64,000 bases of DNA from Pedobacter chitinilyticus. GTDB taxonomy: Bacteria; Bacteroidota; Bacteroidia; Sphingobacteriales; Sphingobacteriaceae. Under the pieces are notes generated by a model that was not told where the DNA came from, ran no database searches, and saw nothing but the letters and a program-made list of their open reading frames with translations. Every line of letters begins with the position of its first letter. The first letter of the stretch is position 1. Positions 1-9,035 of the stretch are shown piece by piece. The stretch is taken from NCBI RefSeq assembly GCF_003313385.1, contig NZ_QMHN01000009.1, positions 1 through 64,000 on the forward strand. Reading direction: 5' to 3'. A program made the translations under genes and the position numbers.

Positions 1-1120
1 TATCCGTTCGGAAGCAGAGGTAACAGATCCTAAATCCCGTCCAGCAAAAGATAAATTGACCTGGAAGTTTAAAATGACCAATACCCGTGATGCCGCCTGG
101 GCCTCATCAAAAGCATTTGTGCTGGATGCGGCAAGGATTAACCTGCCCAGTGGCAAAAAATCGCTGGCCGTTTCGGCTCACCCAGTGGAAAGCAACGGAG
201 CTGATGGTTACGGCAGGGGCGTTGAATATGTAAAGGCCTCTATTGAACACTATTCAAAAATGTGGTACGAATATCCATATCCAATGGCGGTAAATGTGGC
301 TGCCAATATTGCTGGAATGGAATATCCTGGTATCGTTTTTTGCGGATGGAAAGCTAAAAAGGGTGATGCTTGGGAAGTAATTGACCATGAGTTTGGACAC
401 AATTGGTTCCCAATGATTGTGGGATCAAACGAGCGTAAGTTTGGATGGATGGACGAAGGCTTCAATACATTTATCAACGACCTTTCGAGCACCGAGTTTA
501 ACAATGGTGAGTATAAGCCGCAGCCTGTGAACATGCATGGAATAGGCGTTGGTGTGATAGGAAATCCATATTTTGAAAACATAATGGTAATGCCCGATGG
601 AATGGCAGAAAACAATATTGGATTTAACCTTTATTTAAAACCAAGCTGGGCATTACATATTCTTAGAGACCAAATTTTGGGCAAAGAACGTTTTGATTAC
701 GCATTCAGACAATACATCCACAACTGGGCCTATAAGCATCCAATGCCTTCTGACTTTTTCCGTACCATGGAAAACGCAGCTGGCGAAGACCTGAGCTGGT
801 TCTGGAGAAGTTGGTTCCTTAATAACTGGAAAATGGACCAGGGCATAGCCGAAGTAAGACAAGTGAATAGTAGCAGCTTTAGGGGTTACACCATTAAGGT
901 AGATAACCTGGAAAAAATGCCAATGCCAATCATTTTGGGGATTAAAACCAAAAGCGGGAAAACCGATATCGTAAAGGTTCCTGTAGATGTCTGGATGAGA
1001 AACACCAGCTGGATCGTGAGATACCCAACTACCGAAGAATTGGTTGAGGTGGTATTGGATCCTCAGCAGGTTTTGCCAGACAGCAACTTTGAAAATAACA
1101 AATGGACTGCAGGTAATTAA
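1..1120 (+). CDS. M1 family metallopeptidase, C-terminal part (5' end outside window)
   Basis: The reading frame is open from the first bases of the window, so this is the C-terminal part of a longer gene. The TTG at 56 is not a credible start. The zinc site HEFGHNW is visible (bases about 388-408), followed by a downstream WMDEGF that supplies the third ligand glutamate. An upstream AGMEYP segment corresponds to the GxMEN substrate-binding loop of M1 aminopeptidases. Family members remove N-terminal residues from peptides; in Bacteroidota such proteins are usually exported, but the signal peptide is not in view here. The gene is followed closely by a good intrinsic terminator. The family assignment is firm; substrate and localisation are not visible. 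Confidence 0.88.
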   Translation, partial: IRSEAEVTDPKSRPAKDKLTWKFKMTNTRDAAWASSKAFVLDAARINLPSGKKSLAVSAHPVESNGADGYGRGVEYVKASIEHYSKMWYEYPYPMAVNVAANIAGMEYPGIVFCGWKAKKGDAWEVIDHEFGHNWFPMIVGSNERKFGWMDEGFNTFINDLSSTEFNNGEYKPQPVNMHGIGVGVIGNPYFENIMVMPDGMAENNIGFNLYLKPSWALHILRDQILGKERFDYAFRQYIHNWAYKHPMPSDFFRTMENAAGEDLSWFWRSWFLNNWKMDQGIAEVRQVNSSSFRGYTIKVDNLEKMPMPIILGIKTKSGKTDIVKVPVDVWMRNTSWIVRYPTTEELVEVVLDPQQVLPDSNFENNKWTAGN

Positions 1121-1141
1121 TACCGCAAAACAATCATATTT

Positions 1142-1174
1142 AAATCCCGTGAGTTTACTTACGGGATTTTTTTT
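1142..1174 (+). terminator. Intrinsic terminator after M1 peptidase
   Basis: The 9-bp arms AAATCCCGT (1142-1150) and ACGGGATTT (1161-1169) pair perfectly around a 10-nt loop and are followed by a T-run. The hairpin lies 21 bases after the peptidase stop codon. Confidence 0.85.
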
Positions 1175-1250
1175 GTTAAAGATTTCATAACCATCATTGC
1201 TATTGAACTTGATTAGATTTGTTTAGTATTGCATCCACGAATAAAAAGAG

Positions 1251-2162
1251 ATGAGAATTAAAATTATTGGCATTTTAACGCTGTTGGCAAGTCAGTTTTG
1301 CTATGCCCAACAAATAAGTAATGAAATAGAAACGATTTCGAAATTGCTTTTTGAACCTAAAAGTAAGGAAGTGTTAGTGATCGTACATAGAGGCGATTGG
1401 AGAAATGCGCCCGAAAACTCTATCAGGGCCATTGAAAATACCATAAAAATGGGAGCTGATATGGTGGAGATTGATATCCAAAAAACCAAAGACGGACAGT
1501 TAGTTTTGATGCACGACAAAACCTTAAATCGTACCACCAATGGAAAAGGCAATGTGTCCGATTTTACTTTGGAAGAAATTAAGAAATTGTACCTCAAAAG
1601 CGGTATCGGGATAGAAACCCATCACAGGATACCTACTTTAGAAGAAGCCATGTTGGTAGCAAAAGGTAGAATTTTCGTAAACATTGATAAAGGCTATAAT
1701 CACTTTGATGAGGTTTACAAAATATTGGAACGCACAGGAACCTTAAAGCAGACCGTAGTTAAAAGCGGTGGTGATTATGAAAAGGTGACCTCAGAAAAAG
1801 GTAAAGCTTTTTTCAATCAAGTAGTTTTTATGCCAGTAGTAAATTTAGATAAGCCTGATGCTGCTACCATAATTAGCGATTATACCGCTAAAATGAAACC
1901 CGTAGCATTTGAACTCGTGTTTAATAGTGATACCTCGAAAATCATCAACCAGTTTAGCCAAATCAAAAACACAGGTTCTAGAGTGTGGGTAAATACTTTG
2001 TGGCCAAGCTTAAATGCCAGTCACCATGATGACTTAGCAGTTGAAGAAGGAAATTTGAAGGACAGTTGGGATTGGATCATTGCCAAAGGCGTAAATATGA
2101 TTCAAACTGATAGGCCACAAGAATTGCTTCAGTACCTCAGAAAAAATAAATTACATCGTTAA
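1251..2162 (+). CDS. Glycerophosphodiester phosphodiesterase family protein
   Basis: This 303-residue protein starts with a signal peptide (about residues 1-20, ending CYAQ), so it is exported. The GDPD fold is shown by HRGDW at 46-50, the ENS segment at 55-57, EID at 73-75 (metal ligands) and LMHDKTLNRT with the catalytic-type histidine at 88. GDPD enzymes hydrolyse glycerophosphodiesters to glycerol-3-phosphate and an alcohol in a TIM barrel using a divalent metal. The tail QTDRPQELLQYL is also typical. It stands alone between two terminators. A TAGATTTG box at 1214-1221 is a possible -7 element but has no clear -33 partner. Substrate is not predictable. Confidence 0.9.
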   Translation: MRIKIIGILTLLASQFCYAQQISNEIETISKLLFEPKSKEVLVIVHRGDWRNAPENSIRAIENTIKMGADMVEIDIQKTKDGQLVLMHDKTLNRTTNGKGNVSDFTLEEIKKLYLKSGIGIETHHRIPTLEEAMLVAKGRIFVNIDKGYNHFDEVYKILERTGTLKQTVVKSGGDYEKVTSEKGKAFFNQVVFMPVVNLDKPDAATIISDYTAKMKPVAFELVFNSDTSKIINQFSQIKNTGSRVWVNTLWPSLNASHHDDLAVEEGNLKDSWDWIIAKGVNMIQTDRPQELLQYLRKNKLHR

Positions 2163-2190
2163 AACGTTTTTTACAGGCTATAATTTTTGG

Positions 2191-2236
2191 ATGTGACAGT
2201 TTTTGAAATTTATTTTCAAAAACTGTCACATTTTAT
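2191..2236 (+). terminator. Intrinsic terminator after GDPD gene
   Basis: The arms at 2192-2208 and 2214-2230 form a perfect 17-bp stem (TGTGACAGTTTTTGAAA on the left) with a 5-nt loop, followed by TTTTATTT. It is unusually long and AT-rich for a terminator, and nearly symmetrical, so it could act in both directions. Confidence 0.8.
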
Positions 2237-2306
2237 TTAGTTCTGCGTCTTGTTGTTGAAGTTATATTCCATATAGTTTTATAAACCAAAACAACTTTAA
2301 ACTTTA

Positions 2307-5120
2307 ATGAAAAAGAGCGTATTATTTTTTATCCTCTGCTGCCTACTAACTACGAAAGTCTTCGCACAAAACCATCGCTTAAGCGGTAAAGTTTTATCTG
2401 CTGCTAACAATGAGCCCATTGGCTATGCCGCAGTACTATTAACCGAGCAGTCAGATTCGACCAAAAGAAACGGTGCATTAACCAGCCATAACGGCGACTT
2501 TTTGTTGAAGGACTTGAAGAATGGTAAGTACTTGTTGAAAATATCAGCCTTGGGCTATAAAGCAATTGTTAAGTCCGTTGAAATTGGAGCTAAGGATTTG
2601 GATTTGGGAACCTTAACCATGAGCGAAGATGCCTTGTCTTTAAAGGAGGTGAACGTTACTGGTCAACAGGCCAATGTAAAAGTTAAAACAGATACGATCG
2701 AATATAATGCGGGAGCATTTAAAACCCAACCTAACGCGGCTGTTGAAGAACTGCTAAAAAAGTTGCCTGGGGTAGAAATAGATAGAGACGGTAATATTTT
2801 GGTACAGGGACAAAAGGTTTCTAGGTTAACGGTTGATGGAAAGGACTTTTTTGGTACGGATCCTAAAACGGCTACTAAAAACCTACCTGCAGATGCCATT
2901 GCCAAAGTGCAGGTGATTGATAGTAAAACTCAGGAAGCTAAAGCAACTGGCATAGATGATGGACAACGCGAAAAAGTACTAAACCTTACCATTAAGGAAG
3001 ATAAAAAGAGAGGTTGGTTTGGGAATGCGAATTTATATGGAGGTACTACAGATAGATATAATGGCTATTTGAGCGCCAATCATTTCAATAAAAACTTACA
3101 GTTTGCGGTGCTGGGAATGAGTAATAATGTGAGCAATTCAAGTTTTCAATTTGAAGACCTTAACAGCTTTACAGGAGGAAACATTGGAAATATTTTTGCG
3201 CCACCTGCGGGCGGAAGCTTTTCCATCAATGTAAATAATGGCCGTACCACTATTGGTGGTTCTGGGGTGTTTGATAACAGTGCCATAGGAGAAGTAACCA
3301 CTCATAGCGGCGGCCTTAATTACAGTAATAGCTGGGGGAAAAATAATAAATTGGCCATTAGCGGCAGTTACTTTACCTATTTCTCGAAAGGCATAGGCAA
3401 TAGGTTCTCTAGCATTCAGGATATTAATCAGGATGATGTGTTGCGAACTTCGGAAGTTTCCAATCGTAACTCGGATAATCAGGCTCATCGTTTTAACTTT
3501 AAGTTGGAATATCACCCTGATTCGCTGACGGATATTACATTCAGGCCAAATGTTATTCTCAACTACACCACCAACATCAACAACAGAGATTTCAGGTCCG
3601 CATTTGATGCCGCTGGAAAAAGCAACGATGGCAACCAGTATTTCAACCAAAAAAATAATACGCCTGCACTTTTTGGAGAGTTTTCGGTATTGCGCCGTTT
3701 TGGCAAAGGATCTATTTCGTTAAGGTTAAATGGAACTCAAAATACCTACAATGCAAATTGGATCAATAGATCATTGATTAATGATTATACCAGTGGTGCG
3801 CCAATTGCTACGAAACTCAACCAACAGGCCGATCAAGAAAATGTAGCTAAAACTTATACCGCTAACATTAATTACATGCGTCAGTTGAATAAAAAATGGA
3901 GTGCCAATGCAGGCTATATCTATAACCAAAGTAGGGTAGATGCCCAACAATTCACCTTGGATTATAACGCCGCAACAGATAGGTATGAAACTGTGGTCGC
4001 TGATTTATCCAATAGTATTGATAATAAAAACTGGTTACAGGCAGCTCGATTTGGAATGATCCATACGCGCACACAATGGACGTATAATTTTGGGTTTGGA
4101 TTGCAGCAAACAGGTTTAGATGCGACCACTTTTAATAGTGCAGGTGTAAATACCGATCATCTCGATCGAAAGTATTATAATATCTTACCAAGATTCTCCA
4201 TCAATTTCAAGAACAAAGCCAATCATACCATACAGCTAAATTATAATTCATCGGTAAATCTACCATCGGTGAACGATTTGCAACCTATACAAAACAATAC
4301 CAATCCGCTGTATCAAAGAACGGGTAATCCCAATTTAGAGGCCGTTAAAAATCATCGCATGGCCATCAATTTCAATACATTTAGTGCCGATAATAATAAA
4401 TATTGGAATGGATATTTCTTGATCAATTATGCTTTTGATGATATTGGTAACAATGTAAGTTATGTAAATGGCGTGCAGTATGTACAACCTAGAAATGTAG
4501 ATGGGAACTATTTTATCAGGACAGGAACTTTCTTTGGACAACCTACAAAAATTAAGGGGCTAAGAATGGGCTACGGACTAAACCTATTTATGTCGCATAC
4601 CTCTTCGTTTATCAGTGAAGAGAAAAATGTAACCAATAGATATAACATTGGGCCAAATACCAATTTCAGTTATGATATAGACGACAAATTGAACACAGGC
4701 ATCTATTTGGGTGTACAATACAGTAAAGTGAACAACTCACAACCTGCAGCAATTGATAACAAATATTTTAGCTTTTTCAATAGTGCCAGTTTAAGTTGGG
4801 AATTTGTGAAAAACATGCGTATCAATGCCGAGCTGCAGCATAATGGTACCGCAGGCAGGGCCGATGGTTTTAATAACAATGTCTTTTTGTTAAATGCAGG
4901 GTTGGAACAATACTTAATGAAGCGTAAAATTACTTTGGCCATTAGGGGTTTTGATATCTTAAACCAAAATACAAACATTGACAGAACCGTAAATGCAAGC
5001 CGTATGGAAGACGTTCGTTTCAATACCGTTACCCGCTACTTTTACCTGTCGTTAAATTATAAAATATCCAGAGCGGGTGCCACCAATACCCGTTCAAATC
5101 CTCGAAATACAGTGGGATAA
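2307..5120 (+). CDS. Outer-membrane beta-barrel protein with carboxypeptidase-like domain (TonB-receptor-like)
   Basis: The 937-residue protein has a signal peptide (1-20, ending VFAQ). A carboxypeptidase-regulatory-like domain follows (about 25-110, beginning LSGKVLSAANNEPIGYAAV), then a plug-like region (about 125-230, with LLKKLPGVEIDRDGNILVQG). The rest is a long barrel with alternating aromatic/Asn-rich strands. This is the OMP_b-brl_3 type of outer-membrane protein common in Bacteroidota, related to TonB-dependent receptors but without SusD next door. It is likely monocistronic, flanked by terminators at 2191-2236 and 5135-5177. The transported or bound ligand is unknown. The family is clear; a true TonB-box could not be identified by eye. 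Confidence 0.85.
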   Translation: MKKSVLFFILCCLLTTKVFAQNHRLSGKVLSAANNEPIGYAAVLLTEQSDSTKRNGALTSHNGDFLLKDLKNGKYLLKISALGYKAIVKSVEIGAKDLDLGTLTMSEDALSLKEVNVTGQQANVKVKTDTIEYNAGAFKTQPNAAVEELLKKLPGVEIDRDGNILVQGQKVSRLTVDGKDFFGTDPKTATKNLPADAIAKVQVIDSKTQEAKATGIDDGQREKVLNLTIKEDKKRGWFGNANLYGGTTDRYNGYLSANHFNKNLQFAVLGMSNNVSNSSFQFEDLNSFTGGNIGNIFAPPAGGSFSINVNNGRTTIGGSGVFDNSAIGEVTTHSGGLNYSNSWGKNNKLAISGSYFTYFSKGIGNRFSSIQDINQDDVLRTSEVSNRNSDNQAHRFNFKLEYHPDSLTDITFRPNVILNYTTNINNRDFRSAFDAAGKSNDGNQYFNQKNNTPALFGEFSVLRRFGKGSISLRLNGTQNTYNANWINRSLINDYTSGAPIATKLNQQADQENVAKTYTANINYMRQLNKKWSANAGYIYNQSRVDAQQFTLDYNAATDRYETVVADLSNSIDNKNWLQAARFGMIHTRTQWTYNFGFGLQQTGLDATTFNSAGVNTDHLDRKYYNILPRFSINFKNKANHTIQLNYNSSVNLPSVNDLQPIQNNTNPLYQRTGNPNLEAVKNHRMAINFNTFSADNNKYWNGYFLINYAFDDIGNNVSYVNGVQYVQPRNVDGNYFIRTGTFFGQPTKIKGLRMGYGLNLFMSHTSSFISEEKNVTNRYNIGPNTNFSYDIDDKLNTGIYLGVQYSKVNNSQPAAIDNKYFSFFNSASLSWEFVKNMRINAELQHNGTAGRADGFNNNVFLLNAGLEQYLMKRKITLAIRGFDILNQNTNIDRTVNASRMEDVRFNTVTRYFYLSLNYKISRAGATNTRSNPRNTVG

Positions 5121-5134
5121 AATACATGCCGTAA

Positions 5135-5177
5135 AAAAGGATTGGTCAAGCAGCTTTGCATTTAGGCCAATCCTTTT
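5135..5177 (+). terminator. Long-loop hairpin between outer-membrane protein and DUF2132 gene
   Basis: The arms AAAAGGATTGG (5135-5145) and CCAATCCTTTT (5167-5177) pair perfectly over 11 bp with a 21-nt loop. The T4 end is short, so this may be a weak terminator. It ends only 10 bases before the next start codon and could also affect that gene's leader. Confidence 0.55.
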
Positions 5178-5187
5178 AACTTTGTGC

Positions 5188-5412
5188 ATGAGCCAATCTG
5201 AACAAAAGAATAATCCATTGCATGGCAAAACGCTAGAGCACATCGTTACCCGCTTAAGCGAACATTATGGTTGGGCGGAGCTTGGTTATCTTTTACGGTT
5301 CAATTGCTTCATTAAAGATCCTAGTGTTAAATCCAGTCTAAAGTTTTTGCGTAAACAAGAATGGGCCCGACAACAAGTGGAACAACTTTATCTAGACACT
5401 TTTAAAAACTAA
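5188..5412 (+). CDS. VF530/DUF2132 family small protein
   Basis: The 74-residue product starts MSQSEQKNNPLHGKTLE. The family signature NPLHG, the HYGWAEL segment and SSLKFLRKQEWARQQVE match the small conserved VF530/DUF2132 family, a DNA-binding-like alpha-helical protein of unknown role. I chose the ATG at 5188 because the longer open frame (from 5077) would run through the end of the upstream gene and the hairpin. The gene sits 4 bases ahead of the ThuA-like gene, so the two are probably co-transcribed, but no functional link is obvious. No signal peptide, so cytoplasmic. Confidence 0.85.
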   Translation: MSQSEQKNNPLHGKTLEHIVTRLSEHYGWAELGYLLRFNCFIKDPSVKSSLKFLRKQEWARQQVEQLYLDTFKN

Positions 5413-5416
5413 GCAC

Positions 5417-6148
5417 ATGAAATTTGTACTTGCTGCATTGGTAGCGATCACCTTATTTTTTCAGCCAAAGGAACTTTACGCTAAAAGCAAAAAAGAAGAT
5501 CGGGTACTTGTCTTTTCATTGACCACCAGCTTTCGCCACAAATCCATTAAGGAAGGAATTGCAGCCATTAAAACCCTTGGGGCAAATAATGGTTTTGAAG
5601 TGGATACTACAGAAAGTGTAAACAGCTTCACCTTGGAAAACCTGTCGAAATATAAAACATTGATTTTTTTAAATCCAACCGGCTCAAATGTTTTTACGGA
5701 AGTGCAAAAGCAAGCACTTAAAAGCTATATCAATAAAGGCGGGGGCTTGGTTGGCATACATGCCGCTACGGATTTTTGCTTTGAGTGGGAGTGGTATGGA
5801 AAAATGATAGGTGCTTTTTTTACGGATCACCCAAAGGTGCAACAAGCTAAATTGATTGCCGTGAAACCTAAAGATAAATTAATGAAGGGAATGCCCGAAA
5901 GCTGGCTGCATACTGATGAGTGGTATAATTTCAAATCATTTAACCCTAAAGTGAAAGTACTGGTAAGGGTAGATGAAAGTTCTTACAAAGGTGGAAAAAT
6001 GGGTGATTTTCATCCCATCGTTTGGTCCCATGAATTTGAAGGAGGTAGGGTATTTTACACGGGGCTTGGCCATACCGCAGAAGCTTATACCGATCAGTTA
6101 TTTTTACAGCAACTTTTAATGGGGATTAAGTGGACCATGCGCAAATAA
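5417..6148 (+). CDS. ThuA-like domain protein, exported
   Basis: The 243-residue protein has an N-terminal signal peptide (about 1-22). It then follows the ThuA fold, a class I glutamine-amidotransferase-like domain: FSLTTSFRHKSI near the start, GGGLVGIHAATDF in the middle, a DEWYNF segment, and PIVWSHEFEGGRVFYTGLGH near the end. In Bacteroidota such domains are common in secreted carbohydrate-related proteins, often annotated as trehalose-utilisation-like, but a catalytic role is unproven. It begins 4 bases after the DUF2132 gene and is 35 bases ahead of the PagL-like gene. Confidence 0.85.
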   Translation: MKFVLAALVAITLFFQPKELYAKSKKEDRVLVFSLTTSFRHKSIKEGIAAIKTLGANNGFEVDTTESVNSFTLENLSKYKTLIFLNPTGSNVFTEVQKQALKSYINKGGGLVGIHAATDFCFEWEWYGKMIGAFFTDHPKVQQAKLIAVKPKDKLMKGMPESWLHTDEWYNFKSFNPKVKVLVRVDESSYKGGKMGDFHPIVWSHEFEGGRVFYTGLGHTAEAYTDQLFLQQLLMGIKWTMRK

Positions 6149-6152
6149 TTTA

Positions 6153-6160
6153 TATTTTTG
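6153..6160 (+). promoter_or_regulatory. Possible -7 box for the PagL-like gene
   Basis: TATTTTTG matches the Bacteroidota -7 consensus TAnnTTTG and lies 23 bases before the start codon at 6184. No TTTG is seen at the expected -33 distance, so this is tentative. Confidence 0.3.
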
Positions 6161-6183
6161 AAGGATATCAAACCGTTTAAATA

Positions 6184-7299
6184 ATGCCTGCCCGTTCTTT
6201 TGCCTTTGTCAAATCACTTATTCTATTTGTTTTTATCAGTACAGCATCTGCTGTTTATGCTCAGCATAATGCGCATAGTCTAGAATTGAATTTGCAGCGA
6301 TCAATCGATAATTTTAGCGCCGATAAGAATTTTCTACAAGGCACTGCCTATGGTGGTGAGTTAATTTATCATTACAATGTGAACAGGAACCCCAAAAAGT
6401 GGTCGAATGATTTGGGCATCAAAAGTATTGACCTTATTTTTAACTATAAGCGGATGGCTAATGTTACCCGAATTGCTGCTCCGCAAAAAGGTGAATTTGG
6501 CGATACCTACAGCTTGTTGGGGGGCCTTACTTTTCCCATCCTCAATGTAAACAAAGTAGAACTGGCATTTACACCTGGCTTAGGAATATTGTATGCTGGC
6601 GAGTCTTGGTTTAGCAATCAAAATCCTATAGTTGGTAGTCGACTTAATTTAGGACTGAAAGCAGGGCTAAAAGCGAGTGTCCCTCTGAATGAAAAAACAG
6701 CAGTTTCTGCTAATCTTGATATATTGCATTATTCTAACGGGGGCACCCGTGTTCCAAATAATGGATTAAACATGGTTAGCGTTGGTTTAAGCGTAATTAG
6801 GGCGTTAAATGATAATATGGAAGTAAAACCATCCTCTTTTGAAAGTGAAAATTACAAAAAACACAGCTTTGAATTAGGTATCAATGTGGGTAGGCGAGGT
6901 GTATATCAAAGTAGAGATGGTTTGTATAAAACAGGGCTTTATGGTGGCTATAATTACCGTTTAAATTCTTACTTGGCTTTAGGTGCTGGTATCGATGCGA
7001 TTTATTACTTTACGATTTATGACCCTAATCGGAATTTAGAAACTTTTCAGTCAAAGGCATCTTCGTTTGACAGGTGGCGTGTTGGGGCAGCAATAGGACC
7101 AGATTTATGGATGGGCAAACTGGCGGTGATGGCAAAATATGGCTACTATATACACTACAATAGTTTGTTGCCCGTTAAAACTTACTGGACTGCAGGAGTA
7201 AGATATAAATTAAATAATTGGCTGGGTTTGCAAGCTAAAGGATATATTCATCAAACTGATGCGGACTATGTTGGTTTTGGATTGATGTTCACCAAATAA
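6184..7299 (+). CDS. Acyloxyacyl hydrolase / PagL-like lipid A deacylase, apparent double barrel
   Basis: The 371-residue protein has a signal peptide (1-26, ending VYAQ) and is an outer-membrane beta-barrel. Residues 181-196 carry LHYSNGGTRVPNNGLN, matching the PagL-type active site in which a histidine (H182) and a serine (S184) two residues later act with a glutamate or similar residue. PagL removes the 3-O-linked acyl chain from lipid A, altering surface charge and host recognition. The protein is about twice the length of classical PagL. The second half (from about 225, SFELGINVGRRG) repeats the barrel pattern and has only a degenerate HYNS-like motif near its end. It is followed 4 bases later by a 60-codon gene. 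Confidence 0.75.
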   Translation: MPARSFAFVKSLILFVFISTASAVYAQHNAHSLELNLQRSIDNFSADKNFLQGTAYGGELIYHYNVNRNPKKWSNDLGIKSIDLIFNYKRMANVTRIAAPQKGEFGDTYSLLGGLTFPILNVNKVELAFTPGLGILYAGESWFSNQNPIVGSRLNLGLKAGLKASVPLNEKTAVSANLDILHYSNGGTRVPNNGLNMVSVGLSVIRALNDNMEVKPSSFESENYKKHSFELGINVGRRGVYQSRDGLYKTGLYGGYNYRLNSYLALGAGIDAIYYFTIYDPNRNLETFQSKASSFDRWRVGAAIGPDLWMGKLAVMAKYGYYIHYNSLLPVKTYWTAGVRYKLNNWLGLQAKGYIHQTDADYVGFGLMFTK

Positions 7300-7303
7300 A
7301 GCA

Positions 7304-7486
7304 ATGATTAGATTGACAGAAGAAACACCATTGGAAACGCTCAACGAAATAAAAAAGGGCGACTTGGTGACCGATACTTTTAGCAAAACGGGCTTGGTAG
7401 AAAGTATAGAAATGACTGATGATGGATTGTACCGTATTTACAGTTTTACATTGGTTACAGGTCGAGTAATTACCGTTAAAAAATAG
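7304..7486 (+). CDS. Small conserved-looking protein of unknown function
   Basis: The 60-residue product begins MIRLTEETPLETLNE, has no signal peptide and no cysteine, and reads as a small alternating beta-strand protein (KKGDLVTDTF, GLYRIYSFTLVTGRVITVKK). I do not recognise a family. It starts 4 bases after the PagL-like gene, suggesting co-transcription. Its stop codon (7484-7486) directly abuts the stop of the convergent sensor kinase gene with no base between. The absence of a spacer and the tidy start favour a real gene, but evidence is limited to context. Confidence 0.55.
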   Translation: MIRLTEETPLETLNEIKKGDLVTDTFSKTGLVESIEMTDDGLYRIYSFTLVTGRVITVKK

Positions 7487-8899
7487 TTAAGCCAAAGTAG
7501 GTATCTTGATAGAAAATGTACTTCCTTCGCCATTAGAAGAGTGTACGTTTATTTCTCCATCCAGCTTGTTGATCATTTCTTTCACTAGGTAAAGCCCAAT
7601 ACCACTACCCTTATTGTGATGCGTGGTCACGTAAAACATGTTGAATATTTTAGATTGATGTTTATGGTGGATCCCAATGCCATTATCTTCAAATATTAAA
7701 CTTAATATCCCCTGTGCAACCTTTACGGAAATGCTGATAAAAGCCTCTTCTTTCTCAGGATCGGCATATTTAATGGCATTTGAAATAAGGTTCCTGCAAA
7801 TAATATCTAACCTAAAGGCATCAATACAAATAGTAGCATCTTCAACGTTAAGTTTAAGGTCTATCTTAATATCGCCGCTGTGTTCAAGGTCTTGAACAAG
7901 ATGCTCAAAAAAAGAAGGCAGGTGTATTTCCTGAATGTGCAAATCAGTTCTTTTGTTTTTGGAAAACTGAATGATTTTTAAAATAAAATCGTCTTGTCTG
8001 GTGAGGATACGCCTCATCAAAGAAAAATATTCACTGCGCTGCTTAGGGTCTTCTTCAACTTCAGCCAACGCAATAATCCCCATTAGTGAAGTAATAGGCG
8101 ACCTAAGGTCATGTGATACACTATGGGTAAATAAATCCATTTCCTCATTAGTTTGAAGTAGGACTTTGTTTTGCGCCATCGTATCCTTTTGAAGTACGGA
8201 GAGTTTGTGAATATACTTTACAGAAATACCCACAATACAAATGAAAATGATGAAGGCCATTAACGTATTGATGGTAAGTATCGTTTTGTTGACCAGTCTT
8301 GAGTTTTCGGTAAGGGTTGCATCAAACTCGTTACCTTTTTGTGTCAGTAACCTACAAGTCCTATCAATGTTGCGGGCTAATTGTTCCTTTTCTGTTGAAC
8401 TAAGAACAATATGCCGTTTAATACGTTCATCAATTTTTTTGCCCTGATTTTCCAAATCGATGACCAACTGGTCTGCAGCTTTCCAAATGACAATAGCCTT
8501 TTTAAACTGAGATAGCGATTTAAAGTTTTTATATACCCAAATGATATTTTCGATGTCTTCGGGAATGTTTTTGCCAAGCAACAAATGTTTTTTGGCAATG
8601 GTATGATGTTGGTTGCTATCTAGTGAAATTCTGGCTAAGCTGTCATTAATAGGTACTTGAAGCTGCGCCAGGAAATTAGCGTAATACTCGGGGTTTGAAG
8701 TGAACACATAATTGGTGAGCTGTCTTGACGCTTCCTGCTGGGCTTTCATATAAACAGACTCCCCAGAAGTAAATGCCCTGATGCCATCTATGGCTTTAAG
8801 ACCATAATGATTGAGCCCAACAATGAGTGAAATAGAAATAAATATGCAGATGACATAGTTATATATAATACGTTTGGTTGATTTTACTACAACATTCAT
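7487..8899 (-). CDS. Membrane sensor histidine kinase
   Basis: The 470-residue protein has two membrane segments (about 11-29 and 207-227) enclosing an all-helical sensing region of about 175 residues. It then has a short coiled coil, a HisKA dimerisation/phosphoacceptor domain with SHDLRSPITS (phospho-histidine H263), and a HATPase_c domain with an N-box ICRNLISNAIKYADP, a DNGIG box and a GSGIGLYLVKEMI G-box. It should autophosphorylate in response to a periplasmic or membrane signal. No response regulator gene is adjacent, so this is an orphan kinase in this window. It is convergent with the small gene upstream and divergent from the lipoprotein at 9036. Confidence 0.93.
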   Translation of the reverse strand: MNVVVKSTKRIIYNYVICIFISISLIVGLNHYGLKAIDGIRAFTSGESVYMKAQQEASRQLTNYVFTSNPEYYANFLAQLQVPINDSLARISLDSNQHHTIAKKHLLLGKNIPEDIENIIWVYKNFKSLSQFKKAIVIWKAADQLVIDLENQGKKIDERIKRHIVLSSTEKEQLARNIDRTCRLLTQKGNEFDATLTENSRLVNKTILTINTLMAFIIFICIVGISVKYIHKLSVLQKDTMAQNKVLLQTNEEMDLFTHSVSHDLRSPITSLMGIIALAEVEEDPKQRSEYFSLMRRILTRQDDFILKIIQFSKNKRTDLHIQEIHLPSFFEHLVQDLEHSGDIKIDLKLNVEDATICIDAFRLDIICRNLISNAIKYADPEKEEAFISISVKVAQGILSLIFEDNGIGIHHKHQSKIFNMFYVTTHHNKGSGIGLYLVKEMINKLDGEINVHSSNGEGSTFSIKIPTLA

Positions 8900-9035
8900 T
8901 TGAGCGTGAGAGTAGAGTGGTTTTATGGTTTATGATCTAAATATATGAAAAGTAAGTATTTCGCTTCCTAAAGTTTGAGTAAATCTTTTGTAGCGTTTGA
9001 GATAAATCAACCGTATTGTTTTAAACGCATAAAAA

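Noticed and set aside
3138..3650. Open frame of 170 codons on the minus strand inside the outer-membrane protein gene
   Set aside because: It lies wholly inside a clear coding gene and shows no domain or signal; a shadow frame.
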